DNA from: Alcanivorax hongdengensis A-11-3
GTDB lineage: Bacteria > Pseudomonadota > Gammaproteobacteria > Pseudomonadales > Alcanivoracaceae
DNA length: 41,051 nucleotides
Direction: 5' to 3'
Assembly: GCF_000300995.1 (NCBI RefSeq)
Contig: NZ_AMRJ01000028.1
Coordinates: 1 to 41,051 of the forward strand
A program made the translations under genes and the position numbers. Under the pieces are notes generated by a model, which was given only the letters and a program-made list of their open reading frames with translations, ran no database searches and was not told the DNA's origin. Positions 22,481 to 31,252 of the stretch are shown here, one piece after another (the stretch's first letter is position 1; each line of letters begins with the position of its first letter).

Positions 22481-23086
22481 GTGTCTAAAATCCTGATGAT
22501 CGACAACTACGACAGTTTTACCTACAACATCGTGCAGTACCTGCAGGAGCTGGGGGCCGAGGTGCTTGTGCACCGCAACGACCGCATCACCCTGGAAGAG
22601 ATGGAGGCCATCGGCGCGGATCGTCTGGTGATCTCGCCGGGGCCCTGTACGCCCAATGAGGCCGGCATTTCCATGGCCGCCATCAAGCATTTTGCTGGCA
22701 AGTTACCGATTCTGGGGGTGTGTCTGGGCCACCAGAGTATCGGCCAGGCCTTCGGCGGCAAGGTGGTGCGCGCCCGGCAGGTCATGCACGGCAAGACCTC
22801 GCCGATCTATCACAGCGGCAAGGGCGTGTTTCAGGGCCTGCCATCCCCCTACATTGCCACCCGCTACCACTCGCTGGTGGTGGAGAAGGATTCCCTGCCG
22901 GACTGTTTCGAGGTCACTGCCTGGACGCAAAAGGACGATGGCAGCTTCGACGAAATCATGGGCATGCGCCACAAGACGCTGGCCATTGAAGGGGTGCAGT
23001 ACCACCCGGAATCCATTCTCACCGAGCATGGCCATGCCCTGCTGGACAACTTTCTCAAACACGGCGCAAGCACGGGGGACGCGTAA
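22481..23086 (+). CDS. trpG: Anthranilate synthase component II (glutamine amidotransferase)
   Basis: This 201-residue class I amidotransferase frees ammonia from glutamine for TrpE to make anthranilate from chorismate. It starts [20 protein letters not shown], has the oxyanion region [11 protein letters not shown], the nucleophile C81 in [15 protein letters not shown] and the His/Glu pair in [14 protein letters not shown]. The GTG start at 22481 has AGGAGG close before it. The stop overlaps the trpD start by one base (TAATG). It may also serve folate synthesis as PabA, as in many bacteria. trpE is not in the window. Confidence 0.95.
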   Translation: MSKILMIDNYDSFTYNIVQYLQELGAEVLVHRNDRITLEEMEAIGADRLVISPGPCTPNEAGISMAAIKHFAGKLPILGVCLGHQSIGQAFGGKVVRARQVMHGKTSPIYHSGKGVFQGLPSPYIATRYHSLVVEKDSLPDCFEVTAWTQKDDGSFDEIMGMRHKTLAIEGVQYHPESILTEHGHALLDNFLKHGASTGDA

Positions 23087-24129
23087 TGGAGATCAAGCAG
23101 GCACTGGCCAAAGTGGTCGACCATATTGATCTGAGCCTGGAGGAAATGCAGGCCGTGATGCGCCAGATCATGACCGGCGGCGCCACCGACGCCCAGATCG
23201 GCGGCTTTCTGGTGGCCCTGCGCATGAAGAGCGAATCGCTGGACGAGATCACCGGCGGTGCCATGGTCATGCGAGAGCTGGTCACCGCCGTGCCGGTGGA
23301 GCAACACCGCTACCTGGTGGATATCGTCGGTACCGGCGGCGATGGCGCCAACCTGTTCAATGTCTCCACCGCCAGCAGTTTCGTGGCCGCTGCCGCCGGT
23401 GCGCGGGTGGCCAAGCATGGTGGCCGCTCGGTGAGCTCCCAGAGTGGCTCAGCGGACCTGCTGGAAGCCGCCGGCGTGACCCTGGACCTGACCCCGGAAG
23501 AAATCGGCAAGTGCGTGGACAATGTGGGCGTGGGCTTCATGTTTGCGCCCAATCACCACAAGGCCATGAAGTATGCGGTGGGCCCGCGCAAGGAACTGGG
23601 CATGCGTACCCTGTTCAATATCCTCGGCCCCATGACCAACCCGGCGGGGGTGCAGCGATTGGTGCTGGGCGTCTTTGCCGAGAAGCTCTGCCGCCCCATG
23701 GCGGAGGTCATGGGCCGGCTGGGCGGTGAGCATGTGATGGTGGTGCACAGCAAGGATGGCCTTGATGAACTGAGCCTGGCCAGCCGCTCCCATGTGGCCG
23801 AGTTCCGTGATGGCCAGGTACATGAATACACCGTGACCCCGGAGGACGTGGGGCTGCAGTCCGACTCTCTGGTGGGGCTGGAGGTGACCGATCCGCAGGC
23901 ATCGCTGGCACTGATCCGCGATGCCTTTGGCAAGCGCAGCACGGAGGCGGCCCGCAAGGCGGCGGACATGATTGCCCTCAATGCCGGCGCGGCCATCTAT
24001 GTGAGCGGTATTACCCGCAGCCACAAGGAAGGGGTGCAAATGGCCGAAGACATGATCCACAACGGTGAAGCCGCCGAGCGCATGCGGGAGCTGGCACAAT
24101 TCACCTTTGCGTTGCGCGCTGACCAGTAG
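23086..24129 (+). CDS. trpD: Anthranilate phosphoribosyltransferase
   Basis: This 347-residue enzyme joins anthranilate to PRPP. It shows the family blocks [20 protein letters not shown] (PRPP loop), [40 protein letters not shown] and [20 protein letters not shown]. The length is normal and there is no fusion with TrpG. It is coupled to trpG by the TAATG overlap; trpC follows after a 129-bp gap containing two GC-rich hairpins. Confidence 0.97.
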   Translation: MEIKQALAKVVDHIDLSLEEMQAVMRQIMTGGATDAQIGGFLVALRMKSESLDEITGGAMVMRELVTAVPVEQHRYLVDIVGTGGDGANLFNVSTASSFVAAAAGARVAKHGGRSVSSQSGSADLLEAAGVTLDLTPEEIGKCVDNVGVGFMFAPNHHKAMKYAVGPRKELGMRTLFNILGPMTNPAGVQRLVLGVFAEKLCRPMAEVMGRLGGEHVMVVHSKDGLDELSLASRSHVAEFRDGQVHEYTVTPEDVGLQSDSLVGLEVTDPQASLALIRDAFGKRSTEAARKAADMIALNAGAAIYVSGITRSHKEGVQMAEDMIHNGEAAERMRELAQFTFALRADQ

Positions 24130-24258
24130 CAAGCTGGAGTTAACCCATGGTGCCGGCCGTGGCGGTCGGCACTCCACCAAGTCGCGGGGCTTCTTCCCAC
24201 GGTGGCGCTGTTATTCCCCGCCGTGGCTACCAGGAAGTCCTCCGTCCAGGAGGCTTAT

Positions 24259-25053
24259 ATGAGCACAGGTACCATTCTCGACAAGATCGTCGCCCGCAAG
24301 CATGAAGAAGTGGCCGCCGGCAAACACCGTTTCAGCGTCGGTGATCTGGAGGCCATGGCCGCCAACCAGCGCAAGGCCCGTGGCTTTGCCGCCAATCTCT
24401 ATGACCGGGTCCACGACCGCCAGCCGGCGGTGATTGCCGAGATCAAGAAGGCCTCGCCCAGCAAGGGCGTGATCCGTGATGACTTCGACCCGGTGGACAT
24501 TGCCCGCCGTTACCAGGCCAATGGCGCTGCCTGCCTGTCGGTGCTCACCGACCGGGACTTCTTCCAGGGGGACGAGCACTACCTTCGCGCGGCCCGCAAT
24601 GCGGTGGACCTGCCGGTACTGCGCAAGGATTTCATGGTCGACCCGTGGCAAATCTTCGAGTCCCGTGCCATGGGCGCCGATGCGGTGCTGCTGATCGTGG
24701 CTGTCCTCAGCGATGGGCAAATGGATGAGCTTTACCATGCGGCTAACCAGATTGGCTGTGATGTGCTGGTGGAAGTCCACACCGCCGACGAACTGGAGCG
24801 GGCCCTGAAGCTCAATGCGGAGCTGATCGGCATCAACAACCGGGACCTGCACACCTTCGAAACCCGCCTGGACACCACCCTGACCCTGGCCGAACAGGTA
24901 CCCGGTGATCGCATGGTGATCACCGAAAGCGGCATCCACACCCCGGCGGATGTGAAACTGATGCGCCAGAACGGCATCCACAGCTTCCTGGTGGGCGAGG
25001 CTTTCATGCGGGCGCAGGATCCCGGGGCGGAGCTGAAGGCGCTGTTCTTCTAA
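24259..25053 (+). CDS. trpC: Indole-3-glycerol-phosphate synthase
   Basis: This 264-residue TIM-barrel enzyme closes the indole ring. Blocks are [20 protein letters not shown] (catalytic Lys), [80 protein letters not shown] and [23 protein letters not shown] 24259 is chosen for AGGAGG at 5 nt. It is a single-function form (no TrpF fusion). The stop at 25051-25053 touches the left inverted repeat of the 25052-25599 cassette. Confidence 0.97.
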   Translation: MSTGTILDKIVARKHEEVAAGKHRFSVGDLEAMAANQRKARGFAANLYDRVHDRQPAVIAEIKKASPSKGVIRDDFDPVDIARRYQANGAACLSVLTDRDFFQGDEHYLRAARNAVDLPVLRKDFMVDPWQIFESRAMGADAVLLIVAVLSDGQMDELYHAANQIGCDVLVEVHTADELERALKLNAELIGINNRDLHTFETRLDTTLTLAEQVPGDRMVITESGIHTPADVKLMRQNGIHSFLVGEAFMRAQDPGAELKALFF

Positions 25054-25117
25054 TTGATAGTTGATAATGGATAATTGATAACTGCGCGGTCAGGTTTGGT
25101 CGCAGCAGAACGCAAAC

Positions 25118-25146
25118 AGGCCGCGCCTGGAAGGGGGCGGCCTTTT
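25118..25146 (+). terminator. Terminator after trpC
   Basis: AGGCCGC (25118-25124) pairs with GCGGCCT (25137-25143), followed by TTTT to 25146. It lies 65 nt after the trpC stop, inside the left part of the repeat-bounded cassette. Confidence 0.7.
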
Positions 25147-25165
25147 GTTATGGGTGAGGGAAGGA

Positions 25166-25486
25166 ATGACTACCAAGAAACCTGCTGAGTGCACAGGGAT
25201 GGGCGATATTCGCTCTGAGATCGACAGGATTGATCAGCGTATTATTGCGTTGCTCGGTGAGCGGGCAGGCTACGTCCATGCAGCGGCGGCATTCAAGGCC
25301 AGCGAGGATGGGGTTCGAGCACCGGAGCGGTTCCGGACCATGCTGGAAGCCCGGCGGGATTGGGCAGAACAGGCAGGGCTTGATGGGGACATGGTAGAAA
25401 AGCTCTACCGGGATCTGGTGGAATATTTCATCCAAAAAGAACTGGGTCAGTTCAGGGAAAATAGCTCACTACGAGAGCGCAGCTAG
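25166..25486 (+). CDS. AroQ-type chorismate mutase / PchB-like isochorismate pyruvate lyase
   Basis: This 106-residue all-helical protein has ECTGMGDIRSEIDRIDQRII, then ALLGERAGYVHAAAAFKASE, VRAPERFRTMLEARRDWAEQ and GLDGDMVEKLYRDLVEYFIQ. The order and spacing follow PchB (P-EDCTGLADIR, R31 in ER-x-YV, K42 in FK), which makes salicylate and pyruvate from isochorismate and has side activity as chorismate mutase. No isochorismate synthase gene (pchA) is beside it, so siderophore or salicylate synthesis is not supported here and mutase activity is possible. ATG 25166 follows GGAAGGA. It lies between two terminators, so it must have its own promoter or read-through from trpC. Confidence 0.85.
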   Translation: MTTKKPAECTGMGDIRSEIDRIDQRIIALLGERAGYVHAAAAFKASEDGVRAPERFRTMLEARRDWAEQAGLDGDMVEKLYRDLVEYFIQKELGQFRENSSLRERS

Positions 25487-25503
25487 TACCGCTTTAAACC
25501 AAG

Positions 25504-25538
25504 GAGGCCGCACCCAAATCCATGGGCGCGGCCTCTTT
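25504..25538 (+). terminator. Terminator after the PchB-like gene
   Basis: GAGGCCGC (25504-25511) pairs with GCGGCCTC (25528-25535), with CCC/GGG inside, followed by TTT. A close copy of this hairpin is the core of the element at 27828-27988. Confidence 0.7.
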
Positions 25539-25602
25539 GCTTTAATAAATCCGGGCCTGGCCCGCGACGTTATCAATTATCCATTATCAACGATCAATTG
25601 CT

Positions 25603-26232
25603 TCACCGCGTGCCGTAAACCACCATGGTCTTGCCCTTCACCGACACCAGGCCCTGTTCTTCCAGGTTCTTGAGCACGCGGCCGACCATTTCCCGGGAGC
25701 AGCCGACGATGCGGCCGATTTCCTGGCGGGTAACCTTGATCTGCATGCCGTCCGGGTGGGTCATGGCGTCCGGCTGTTTGCACAGGTCCAGCAGGGTGCC
25801 GGCCACGCGGCCGGTCACGTCCAGGAAGGCCAGGTCTCCCACCTTGCGGGTGGTGGCACGCAGGCGGCCGGCGATCTGGGCGGATACGGTGAACAGGATA
25901 TCGGCATCTTCGCGGGCCAACTGGCGGAACTTGGCGTAGCTGACTTCGGCGACTTCGCATTCGCTCTTGGCCTTGACCCAGGCAGAGCGGGACGGCTCAT
26001 TCTCGAACAGGCCCATTTCCCCGAAGAAGTCACCCTCGTTGAGGTAGGCCATGATCATCTCGCGACCGTCATCATCCTCGATCATCACCGTAACGGAGCC
26101 CTTGAGGATGTAGTACAGCGCGTCGGATTCGTCACCCGCGTAGATAATGGTGCTCTTCGCCGGATATTTGCGGCGATGGCAATTGGCCAAAAAGTGGTCC
26201 AGATTTGGAATGATTTTGTTGCCGTCGGTCAT
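25603..26232 (-). CDS. crp: cAMP receptor protein (Crp/Vfr)
   Basis: This 209-residue global regulator has the cAMP pocket with [20 protein letters not shown] (Glu and Arg of the phosphate cassette kept) and [20 protein letters not shown], then the hinge helix and the [23 protein letters not shown]. Length and sequence are those of Crp/Vfr. Like Vfr it could bind cGMP as well; this is not visible. It is divergent from the OsmC gene, the same neighbour that crp has in E. coli (yhfA). The stop is 4 nt from the cassette's right repeat. Confidence 0.95.
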   Translation of the reverse strand: MTDGNKIIPNLDHFLANCHRRKYPAKSTIIYAGDESDALYYILKGSVTVMIEDDDGREMIMAYLNEGDFFGEMGLFENEPSRSAWVKAKSECEVAEVSYAKFRQLAREDADILFTVSAQIAGRLRATTRKVGDLAFLDVTGRVAGTLLDLCKQPDAMTHPDGMQIKVTRQEIGRIVGCSREMVGRVLKNLEEQGLVSVKGKTMVVYGTR

Positions 26233-26454
26233 GGGCGCTCAGTTCTAAGCCAGAAAAATGTCGTAGCCATCAAGCGTTAGGATATTGCCTGTTTTTATCA
26301 GTTATGCCAAGGGAACTGGTACTCACTCTCAGTCTTCATGTATTCAGTGGTCGATGGGAGTGTATGAGGGGATGGCGCCGGGGCCGCTCTATGGTACTCT
26401 GCGCCCCCTTTACTGTGGGGCGTTCAGTGACCCCGAAATGTCCAGGAGTCGACC

Positions 26455-26871
26455 ATGAAAGCAGTGGTGCGTTGGCAGGGTGAAGCCTGCTACCAGGGGG
26501 AAACCGAAAGCGGTCATCAGGTATTGATGGATGGCCCGCCGGACCATGGCGGCCAGAACCGGGGCCCCCGTCCCATGGAAACCCTGCTGCTGGGCGTGGG
26601 CGGTTGTTCCTCCTTCGACGTGGTGCACATCCTCAAGAAGTCCCGTCAGGATGTCACCGACTGCCGCTGCGAGCTGACCGCCGAGCGGGTGGACGATGTG
26701 CCGGCGGTATTCAGCAAGATCCACCTGCATTTCATCGTCTCCGGCAACAACCTCAAGGATGCCCATGTGAAACGGGCGGTGGAGCTGTCGGCGGAGAAGT
26801 ATTGCTCGGCCAGCATCATGCTCACCCGAGGTGGTGTGGAGATCACCCATAGTTATACCATTGAGGACTGA
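26455..26871 (+). CDS. OsmC-family protein (YhfA-like)
   Basis: This 138-residue thiol-dependent peroxidase-fold protein has GPRPMETLLLGVGGCSSFDV, with the first redox Cys in GGCSSFD, and AEKYCSASIMLTRG with the second. Both cysteines of the family are present. The substrate is unknown; OsmC/Ohr relatives reduce organic peroxides. The gene is divergent from crp with a 222-bp shared promoter region. A GAAAGCC/GGCTTTC hairpin follows directly after the stop. Confidence 0.9.
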   Translation: MKAVVRWQGEACYQGETESGHQVLMDGPPDHGGQNRGPRPMETLLLGVGGCSSFDVVHILKKSRQDVTDCRCELTAERVDDVPAVFSKIHLHFIVSGNNLKDAHVKRAVELSAEKYCSASIMLTRGGVEITHSYTIED

Positions 26872-27014
26872 AAGCCCTGCGGCTTTCGGTCCGGCCGGTC
26901 TGGCCGGCCAGTATTGTCAGGTCTGCCCTGGGGCGGGCTTGCAAACCGGCGCCGCCCCTGGGGCGGTGATGTGTTAGTGCAAACGCGACGTCCTGTCGCC
27001 CATGGGGTACAGCT

Positions 27015-27821
27015 GTGGTGAAAGATCCCAATCCCAAGATCACGGTTCATGGTTTCAACAACCTGACCAAGTCTCTGAGCTTCAATATTTTCGATATTGC
27101 TTACGCGAAAACCGAGCAGCATCGTCAGGAATACATCGAATATATTGATGAGCTGTATAACGCTGAGCGTCTCACCGAGATTCTCACCAATGTGACCAAG
27201 ATCATTGGCGCCAATATTCTCAACGTGGCCCGTCAGGACTATGACCCCCAGGGCGCCAGCGTGACCATGTTGATCGCCGAGCACGAAACGCCGCCGGATG
27301 GCACCGACTGGGACGAGGAAGCCCCCGGTCCGCTGCCCGACAGTGTGGTGGGTCACCTGGACAAGAGCCACGTGACGGTGCACACCTACCCGGAATCCCA
27401 CCCGGATAACGGCATTTCCACCTTTCGGGTGGATGTGGATGTGTCCACCTGCGGGGTAATTTCTCCCCTGCGGGCGCTCAACTACCTGATCCACAGCTTC
27501 GACTCGGATATCGTCACCATCGATTACCGGGTGCGCGGCATGACCCGGGACCTGGATGGCACCAAGCACTACATTGATCACGACATCAATTCCATCCAGA
27601 ACTTCCTCACCGAGGACACCCAGAACGCCTATCAGATGATTGATGTGAACGTGTACCAGGAGAACATCTTCCACACCAAGATGTTGCTCAAGGACTTCGA
27701 CATCGATAACTACCTGTTCGGCGCCGGCCGTGACGAGTTCAACCAGGAAGATCTGGACCAGATCGAAGAGCGCCTGCGCACCGAGATGCTGGAGATCTTC
27801 TACAGCCGGAATATGGGGTAG
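27015..27821 (+). CDS. speD: S-adenosylmethionine decarboxylase proenzyme
   Basis: This 268-residue enzyme gives decarboxylated SAM for spermidine synthesis. It self-cleaves before a serine that becomes the pyruvoyl group: S118 in [17 protein letters not shown]. The rest follows the long E. coli-type SpeD ([66 protein letters not shown]). The GTG at 27015 or the adjacent GTG is the start; the ribosome site is poor. It ends shortly before the 161-bp repeat element, which supplies the terminator. Confidence 0.95.
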   Translation: MVKDPNPKITVHGFNNLTKSLSFNIFDIAYAKTEQHRQEYIEYIDELYNAERLTEILTNVTKIIGANILNVARQDYDPQGASVTMLIAEHETPPDGTDWDEEAPGPLPDSVVGHLDKSHVTVHTYPESHPDNGISTFRVDVDVSTCGVISPLRALNYLIHSFDSDIVTIDYRVRGMTRDLDGTKHYIDHDINSIQNFLTEDTQNAYQMIDVNVYQENIFHTKMLLKDFDIDNYLFGAGRDEFNQEDLDQIEERLRTEMLEIFYSRNMG

Positions 27822-27827
27822 GTTTTG

Positions 27828-27988
27828 AATTGATAGTTGATAATGGATAATTGATAACTGCGCGATCAAGATCGGGTTGTCGCAGAAAACAAAGAGGCCG
27901 CGCCCAAAGTCTGGACGCGGCCTCTTGCGTTTAATAACCACGGGCCTAGTCCGCGACGTTATCAATTATCCATTATCAACTATCAATT
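27828..27988. mobile_element. 161-bp MITE-like element with perfect 31-bp terminal repeats
   Basis: Perfect inverted repeats of 31 bp (27828-27858 and 27958-27988) bound a short core with a strong hairpin, GAGGCCGCG (27894-27902) with CGCGGCCTC (27916-27924) followed by TTG. It encodes nothing and lies between the convergent speD and coq7 genes, touching the coq7 stop. No clear target duplication is seen. The hairpin should end transcription from one or both sides. The same ends bound the cassette at 25052-25599. Confidence 0.7.
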
Positions 27989-28638
27989 CAGACTCTGTAT
28001 GTTGTAAACGTCATCACCTTGCTCATAAGGGTCATGGCATGGCGGATTGGTGGCGGGAGTTCGGCGCCGCCGGCATCCTTGGCGGTAACCGCGTGTTTCA
28101 GTTCGTCGGTTTTCATCTGTTCCAGGATGGCGCGGGTGCGCAGGTCGCTTTCCGGTACCTGGTAGAGGTGCGCCTCCAGGTGGCGAACCACCTGATTTTC
28201 GGTTTCCGAGACGAAGCCCAGGCTCCAGCGATCACCGATCAGGCCGGCGGTGGCGCCCATGGCGTAGCTCATGGCATAGAACAGCGGGTTGAGGCGGCTG
28301 GGGACGCCGCCCAGTTCGCGGATGCGCTCCTCGCACCAGGCCAGGTGATCTTCTTCCTCGCGGGCGGCCTCCTCCATGGCATGGCGTACATGGGGCAGGC
28401 TGGCGGTGCTGGCCTGGCCCTGGTAAAGCGCCTGGGCGCACACCTCTCCGGTGTGATTGATCCGCATCAGGCCCATCACATGGCGGCGCTGCTCGCCGGG
28501 CAGGGTGCCGTCCGGGTTGTCGCCGCCGGCGCTGGGCGGGCGCCGCTCGGCCTTCACCGTACCCGGGGTCAGGGTACGCAGGGCGTTGTCGGCGCGGGCC
28601 AGCAGGCGGTCAAGCGGGGACAGGCGGCGTTCACTCAT
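27988..28638 (-). CDS. coq7: Demethoxyubiquinone hydroxylase
   Basis: This 216-residue di-iron enzyme adds the last hydroxyl in ubiquinone synthesis. Iron ligands appear in [36 protein letters not shown] (E-x-x-H), [19 protein letters not shown] and [17 protein letters not shown] (E-x-x-H). ATG 28638 gives the family's usual N-terminus [17 protein letters not shown]; the longer upstream frame overlaps the divergent ATPase gene and is not credible. It is an aerobic quinone pathway gene, found in Pseudomonas-type gammaproteobacteria. Confidence 0.93.
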   Translation of the reverse strand: MSERRLSPLDRLLARADNALRTLTPGTVKAERRPPSAGGDNPDGTLPGEQRRHVMGLMRINHTGEVCAQALYQGQASTASLPHVRHAMEEAAREEEDHLAWCEERIRELGGVPSRLNPLFYAMSYAMGATAGLIGDRWSLGFVSETENQVVRHLEAHLYQVPESDLRTRAILEQMKTDELKHAVTAKDAGGAELPPPIRHAMTLMSKVMTFTTYRV

Positions 28639-28752
28639 GGCAGTTATCAGAACGTTGTCTCTGGGGGCTAGTGTTACCGTCATGGCAACGGCGATATCCG
28701 GTACAGTCATGCTAGCATAATGGCGACACGGACCTGTGAAGAATGATAACAA

Positions 28753-30234
28753 ATGAGTGACCTGAACGACCTGAAGATGCTGCTCGAATCCCGTTATCCC
28801 CTTGTCGTGATCGAGACCTGGGAAGAGCTGCGGGCCCTGGATCTGATTCGCCGGCTGGGCATGCGCACCGGCAAACCGGTGTTTGGCTGGAATGCGGTGG
28901 ACGGGTTGCGGCGGCTGGAATTCGAGGACGCGCCAAGCCAGAAGCACACGGTGGAAGCGGACGCCATGCTGGCGCAGATTCGGGGCACCCGTGAGCCGGG
29001 CATCTATGCCCTTTGCGACCTTCACCCTTACCTGCAGGCGGATCAGCCGCGTCAGGTACGGCTACTCAAGCAGATCGCCCTGCAGCATGAAAACCTGCAG
29101 CACTCGCTGGTACTGATCAGCCATCAGCTGGATATTCCGCCGGAGCTGAGTCGCTATTGCGCCCGTTTCAGCCTGTCCATGCCCGATGAGCAACAGCTGC
29201 ATCACATCGTCCAGGACGAAGCGCGCCGCTTCAAACAGGAGAAGGGCGAGCGGGTGCGGGCCGATCGGGCGTCCCTGGAGCGTCTGGTGCGTAACCTGCG
29301 CGGGCTCAGTTTCGAGGATGCCCGCAAGCTGGCGCGCGGCGCCATCATCCATGACGGCGCCATCACTGAAGACGACCTGCCGGAAGTGAACAAGGCCAAG
29401 TTCGCGCTGATGGAAATGGACGGTGTGCTGACCTACGAATACGACACGGAAAGTTTTGCCAGTGTCGGCGGCCTGCAGGGTCTCAAGGACTGGCTGGCCA
29501 AGCGTGAGCATGCCTTCCATGGCGGCCACGGCCTCGATTCCCCCCGCGGCGTGATGCTGGTGGGCGTACAGGGCGGCGGCAAGAGTCTGGCGGCCAAGGC
29601 GGTGGCCGGCCTGTGGGGCCTGCCCCTGTTGCGCCTGGACATGGGTGCCATCTACAACAAGTTTTTTGGCGAGTCAGAGCGCAATGTCCGTGAGGCGCTG
29701 AAACTGGCGGAAACCATGTCGCCCTGCGTGCTGTGGATCGATGAAATCGAGAAGGGCATCGCCGTGGGTGACAACGACGGTGGCACCTCGCGCCGAGTGC
29801 TGGGCACCCTGCTGACCTGGATGGCGGAAAACCGCAGCAAGGTGTTCATGGTGGCCACTGCCAATGATATCGAGCGCCTGCCGCCGGAGCTGATTCGCAA
29901 GGGGCGTCTGGATGAGATCTTCTTCGTGGACCTGCCCGAGCCACCGGTGCGGGAAGTGATTTTCCGCATTCACTTGCAGCGGCGCGGGCAGAATCCGGCG
30001 GACTTCGATCTGGCGGCCCTGGCCGGTCACAGTGACGGATTCACCGGGGCGGAAATCGAGCAGGCGGTGGTGGCCGGGCTGTACAGCGCCGGTGCCGCCA
30101 ACCGCACTCTGGACCAGACCTTGCTGGAGGCGGAGCTGGCGGCCACGGTACCACTGTCGGTGACCATGGCCGAATCGCTGGCGCGTCTGCGCCACTGGTG
30201 CCAGGGCAGGGCTGTCGATGCCGCCGGTGCTTGA
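28753..30234 (+). CDS. AAA+ ATPase, Ycf46-like
   Basis: This 493-residue protein has an N-terminal half (about 1-220) that resembles a degenerate ATPase domain ([20 protein letters not shown]), followed by a full AAA+ module: Walker A GVQGGGKS (271-278), a pore-loop-like region [20 protein letters not shown], Walker [12 protein letters not shown] (325-335), sensor 1 VFMVATAND and arginine finger in [20 protein letters not shown]. This is the layout of Ycf46 proteins of cyanobacteria, plastids and some proteobacteria, whose role is unclear. It is probably a hexameric remodelling enzyme. It overlaps the AraC-type gene by 17 nt. Confidence 0.88.
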   Translation: MSDLNDLKMLLESRYPLVVIETWEELRALDLIRRLGMRTGKPVFGWNAVDGLRRLEFEDAPSQKHTVEADAMLAQIRGTREPGIYALCDLHPYLQADQPRQVRLLKQIALQHENLQHSLVLISHQLDIPPELSRYCARFSLSMPDEQQLHHIVQDEARRFKQEKGERVRADRASLERLVRNLRGLSFEDARKLARGAIIHDGAITEDDLPEVNKAKFALMEMDGVLTYEYDTESFASVGGLQGLKDWLAKREHAFHGGHGLDSPRGVMLVGVQGGGKSLAAKAVAGLWGLPLLRLDMGAIYNKFFGESERNVREALKLAETMSPCVLWIDEIEKGIAVGDNDGGTSRRVLGTLLTWMAENRSKVFMVATANDIERLPPELIRKGRLDEIFFVDLPEPPVREVIFRIHLQRRGQNPADFDLAALAGHSDGFTGAEIEQAVVAGLYSAGAANRTLDQTLLEAELAATVPLSVTMAESLARLRHWCQGRAVDAAGA

Positions 30235-31252
30235 TCCTGCCCTGGCTGGCTCCGACCAGAGCCTGAGTAGTGCCTATGTGGCCACGGTGCTGCCGGAACT
30301 GGCGGCCCACTACGGCCTGGATAGTGACGCTCTGCTGGCCCGGGCGGGGATCGACCCACGGGTGCTGGCGCAGAGTGATGCCCTGCTGCCGCTGGTGGAT
30401 GTACTGCGCCTGTTTCTGGTGGTGCTGGATGCCAGCGCCGACAGCGGCCTCGGTTTTGAGGTGGGCAAACGGGTCAAGCCGCGGGCCTATCAGGTGCTGG
30501 GCTACGTGATTCTGGCCAGCAGCACCCTGGGCGAGGCGATAGATCGGCTGGTGCGTTTCGAGGCGCTGTCCGGCAAGCTCGGCAGTACCCGGCTGTGCCG
30601 GGATGGCGATCAGGTAAGGCTTAACTGGTACTGCCCGCTGACCGGTGAGCCGGGCCGGTTTCTGACCGAAGCGGCGATCACCGGCTGGGTGGCCTTCATG
30701 CGCCCGCTGTTGCCCTCGGGGCTGGCTCCCTTGTTGGTCCGTTTTCGCCATGGGGCGCCGCAGGATGAAGCGCGCTACCCGGCCTTTTTCCAGTCGCCGG
30801 TTCAGTTCGGCGCCGAGCATGACGGGGTGGATATTGCGGCCTCCTTGCTTGATACCCCCCTCAATACGGCGGACCCGGGGCTGGCGGTGCTGATGGAACG
30901 CGAAGCACGGGCCCTGCTCACGGATTTCGAGTCCGGCACCAATCTGCTCAGTGCCGTCAGGGCGCAATGTTATCAGCAGCTGGCCGACGGGGAGCCGACC
31001 CTGGAGGCGGTAGCAGGGGCTCTGTCACTGACACCCAGAAACCTGCAGGCGCGTCTGCGCAAGCAGGGTATGGGCTTCCAGGAGGTGCTGGACGGGTTGC
31101 GACAGAGCCTGGCGGAGCTGTATCTGCAAGACCCGGCCCTGTCGCTGACCGACATTGCCCTGTTGCTGGGGTTCGCTGAATCCAGCTCCTTTACCCGGGC
31201 GTTCCGGCGCTGGCGGTCGATGAGTCCGAATCAGTGGCGTCGCCGCGGGTAA
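30218..31252 (+). CDS. AraC-family transcription regulator
   Basis: This 344-residue protein has an N-terminal arabinose-binding-type domain (YVATVLPELAAHYGLDSDAL to about 240) and a C-terminal AraC HTH pair: PTLEAVAGALSLTPRNLQAR and LSLTDIALLLGFAESSSFTR with the family ending AFRRWRSMSPNQWRR. The layout is like regulators of lipid or fatty-acid related genes, but the ligand cannot be told. It is coupled to the Ycf46-like gene by a 17-nt overlap. Its last 62 bp overlap the end of the convergent sensor gene. Confidence 0.9.
   Translation: MPPVLDPALAGSDQSLSSAYVATVLPELAAHYGLDSDALLARAGIDPRVLAQSDALLPLVDVLRLFLVVLDASADSGLGFEVGKRVKPRAYQVLGYVILASSTLGEAIDRLVRFEALSGKLGSTRLCRDGDQVRLNWYCPLTGEPGRFLTEAAITGWVAFMRPLLPSGLAPLLVRFRHGAPQDEARYPAFFQSPVQFGAEHDGVDIAASLLDTPLNTADPGLAVLMEREARALLTDFESGTNLLSAVRAQCYQQLADGEPTLEAVAGALSLTPRNLQARLRKQGMGFQEVLDGLRQSLAELYLQDPALSLTDIALLLGFAESSSFTRAFRRWRSMSPNQWRRRG

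Larger units (their letters stand above)
25052..25599. mobile_element. Repeat-bounded cassette carrying the PchB-like gene
   Basis: 31-bp inverted repeats bound this segment: 25052-25082 at the left and 25569-25599 at the right, 30 of 31 bases complementary. The same 31 bp bound the gene-less 161-bp element at 27828-27988. Next to each end is a GGCCGC-type hairpin like the central hairpin of the short element. So the cassette looks like two element copies (or one split copy) around a gene. It is wedged exactly between the stops of trpC and crp. Whether it ever moved is not shown; no transposase is present. Confidence 0.6.

Noticed and set aside
22153..22488. 111-codon frame in the trp leader region
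   Set aside because: Overlaps the attenuator stem and trpG start, Arg/Pro/Ser-rich, no family resemblance.
24130..24258. Terminator or extra gene between trpD and trpC
   Set aside because: Two GC-rich hairpins are present but without T-runs, and no frame has a ribosome site except trpC itself.
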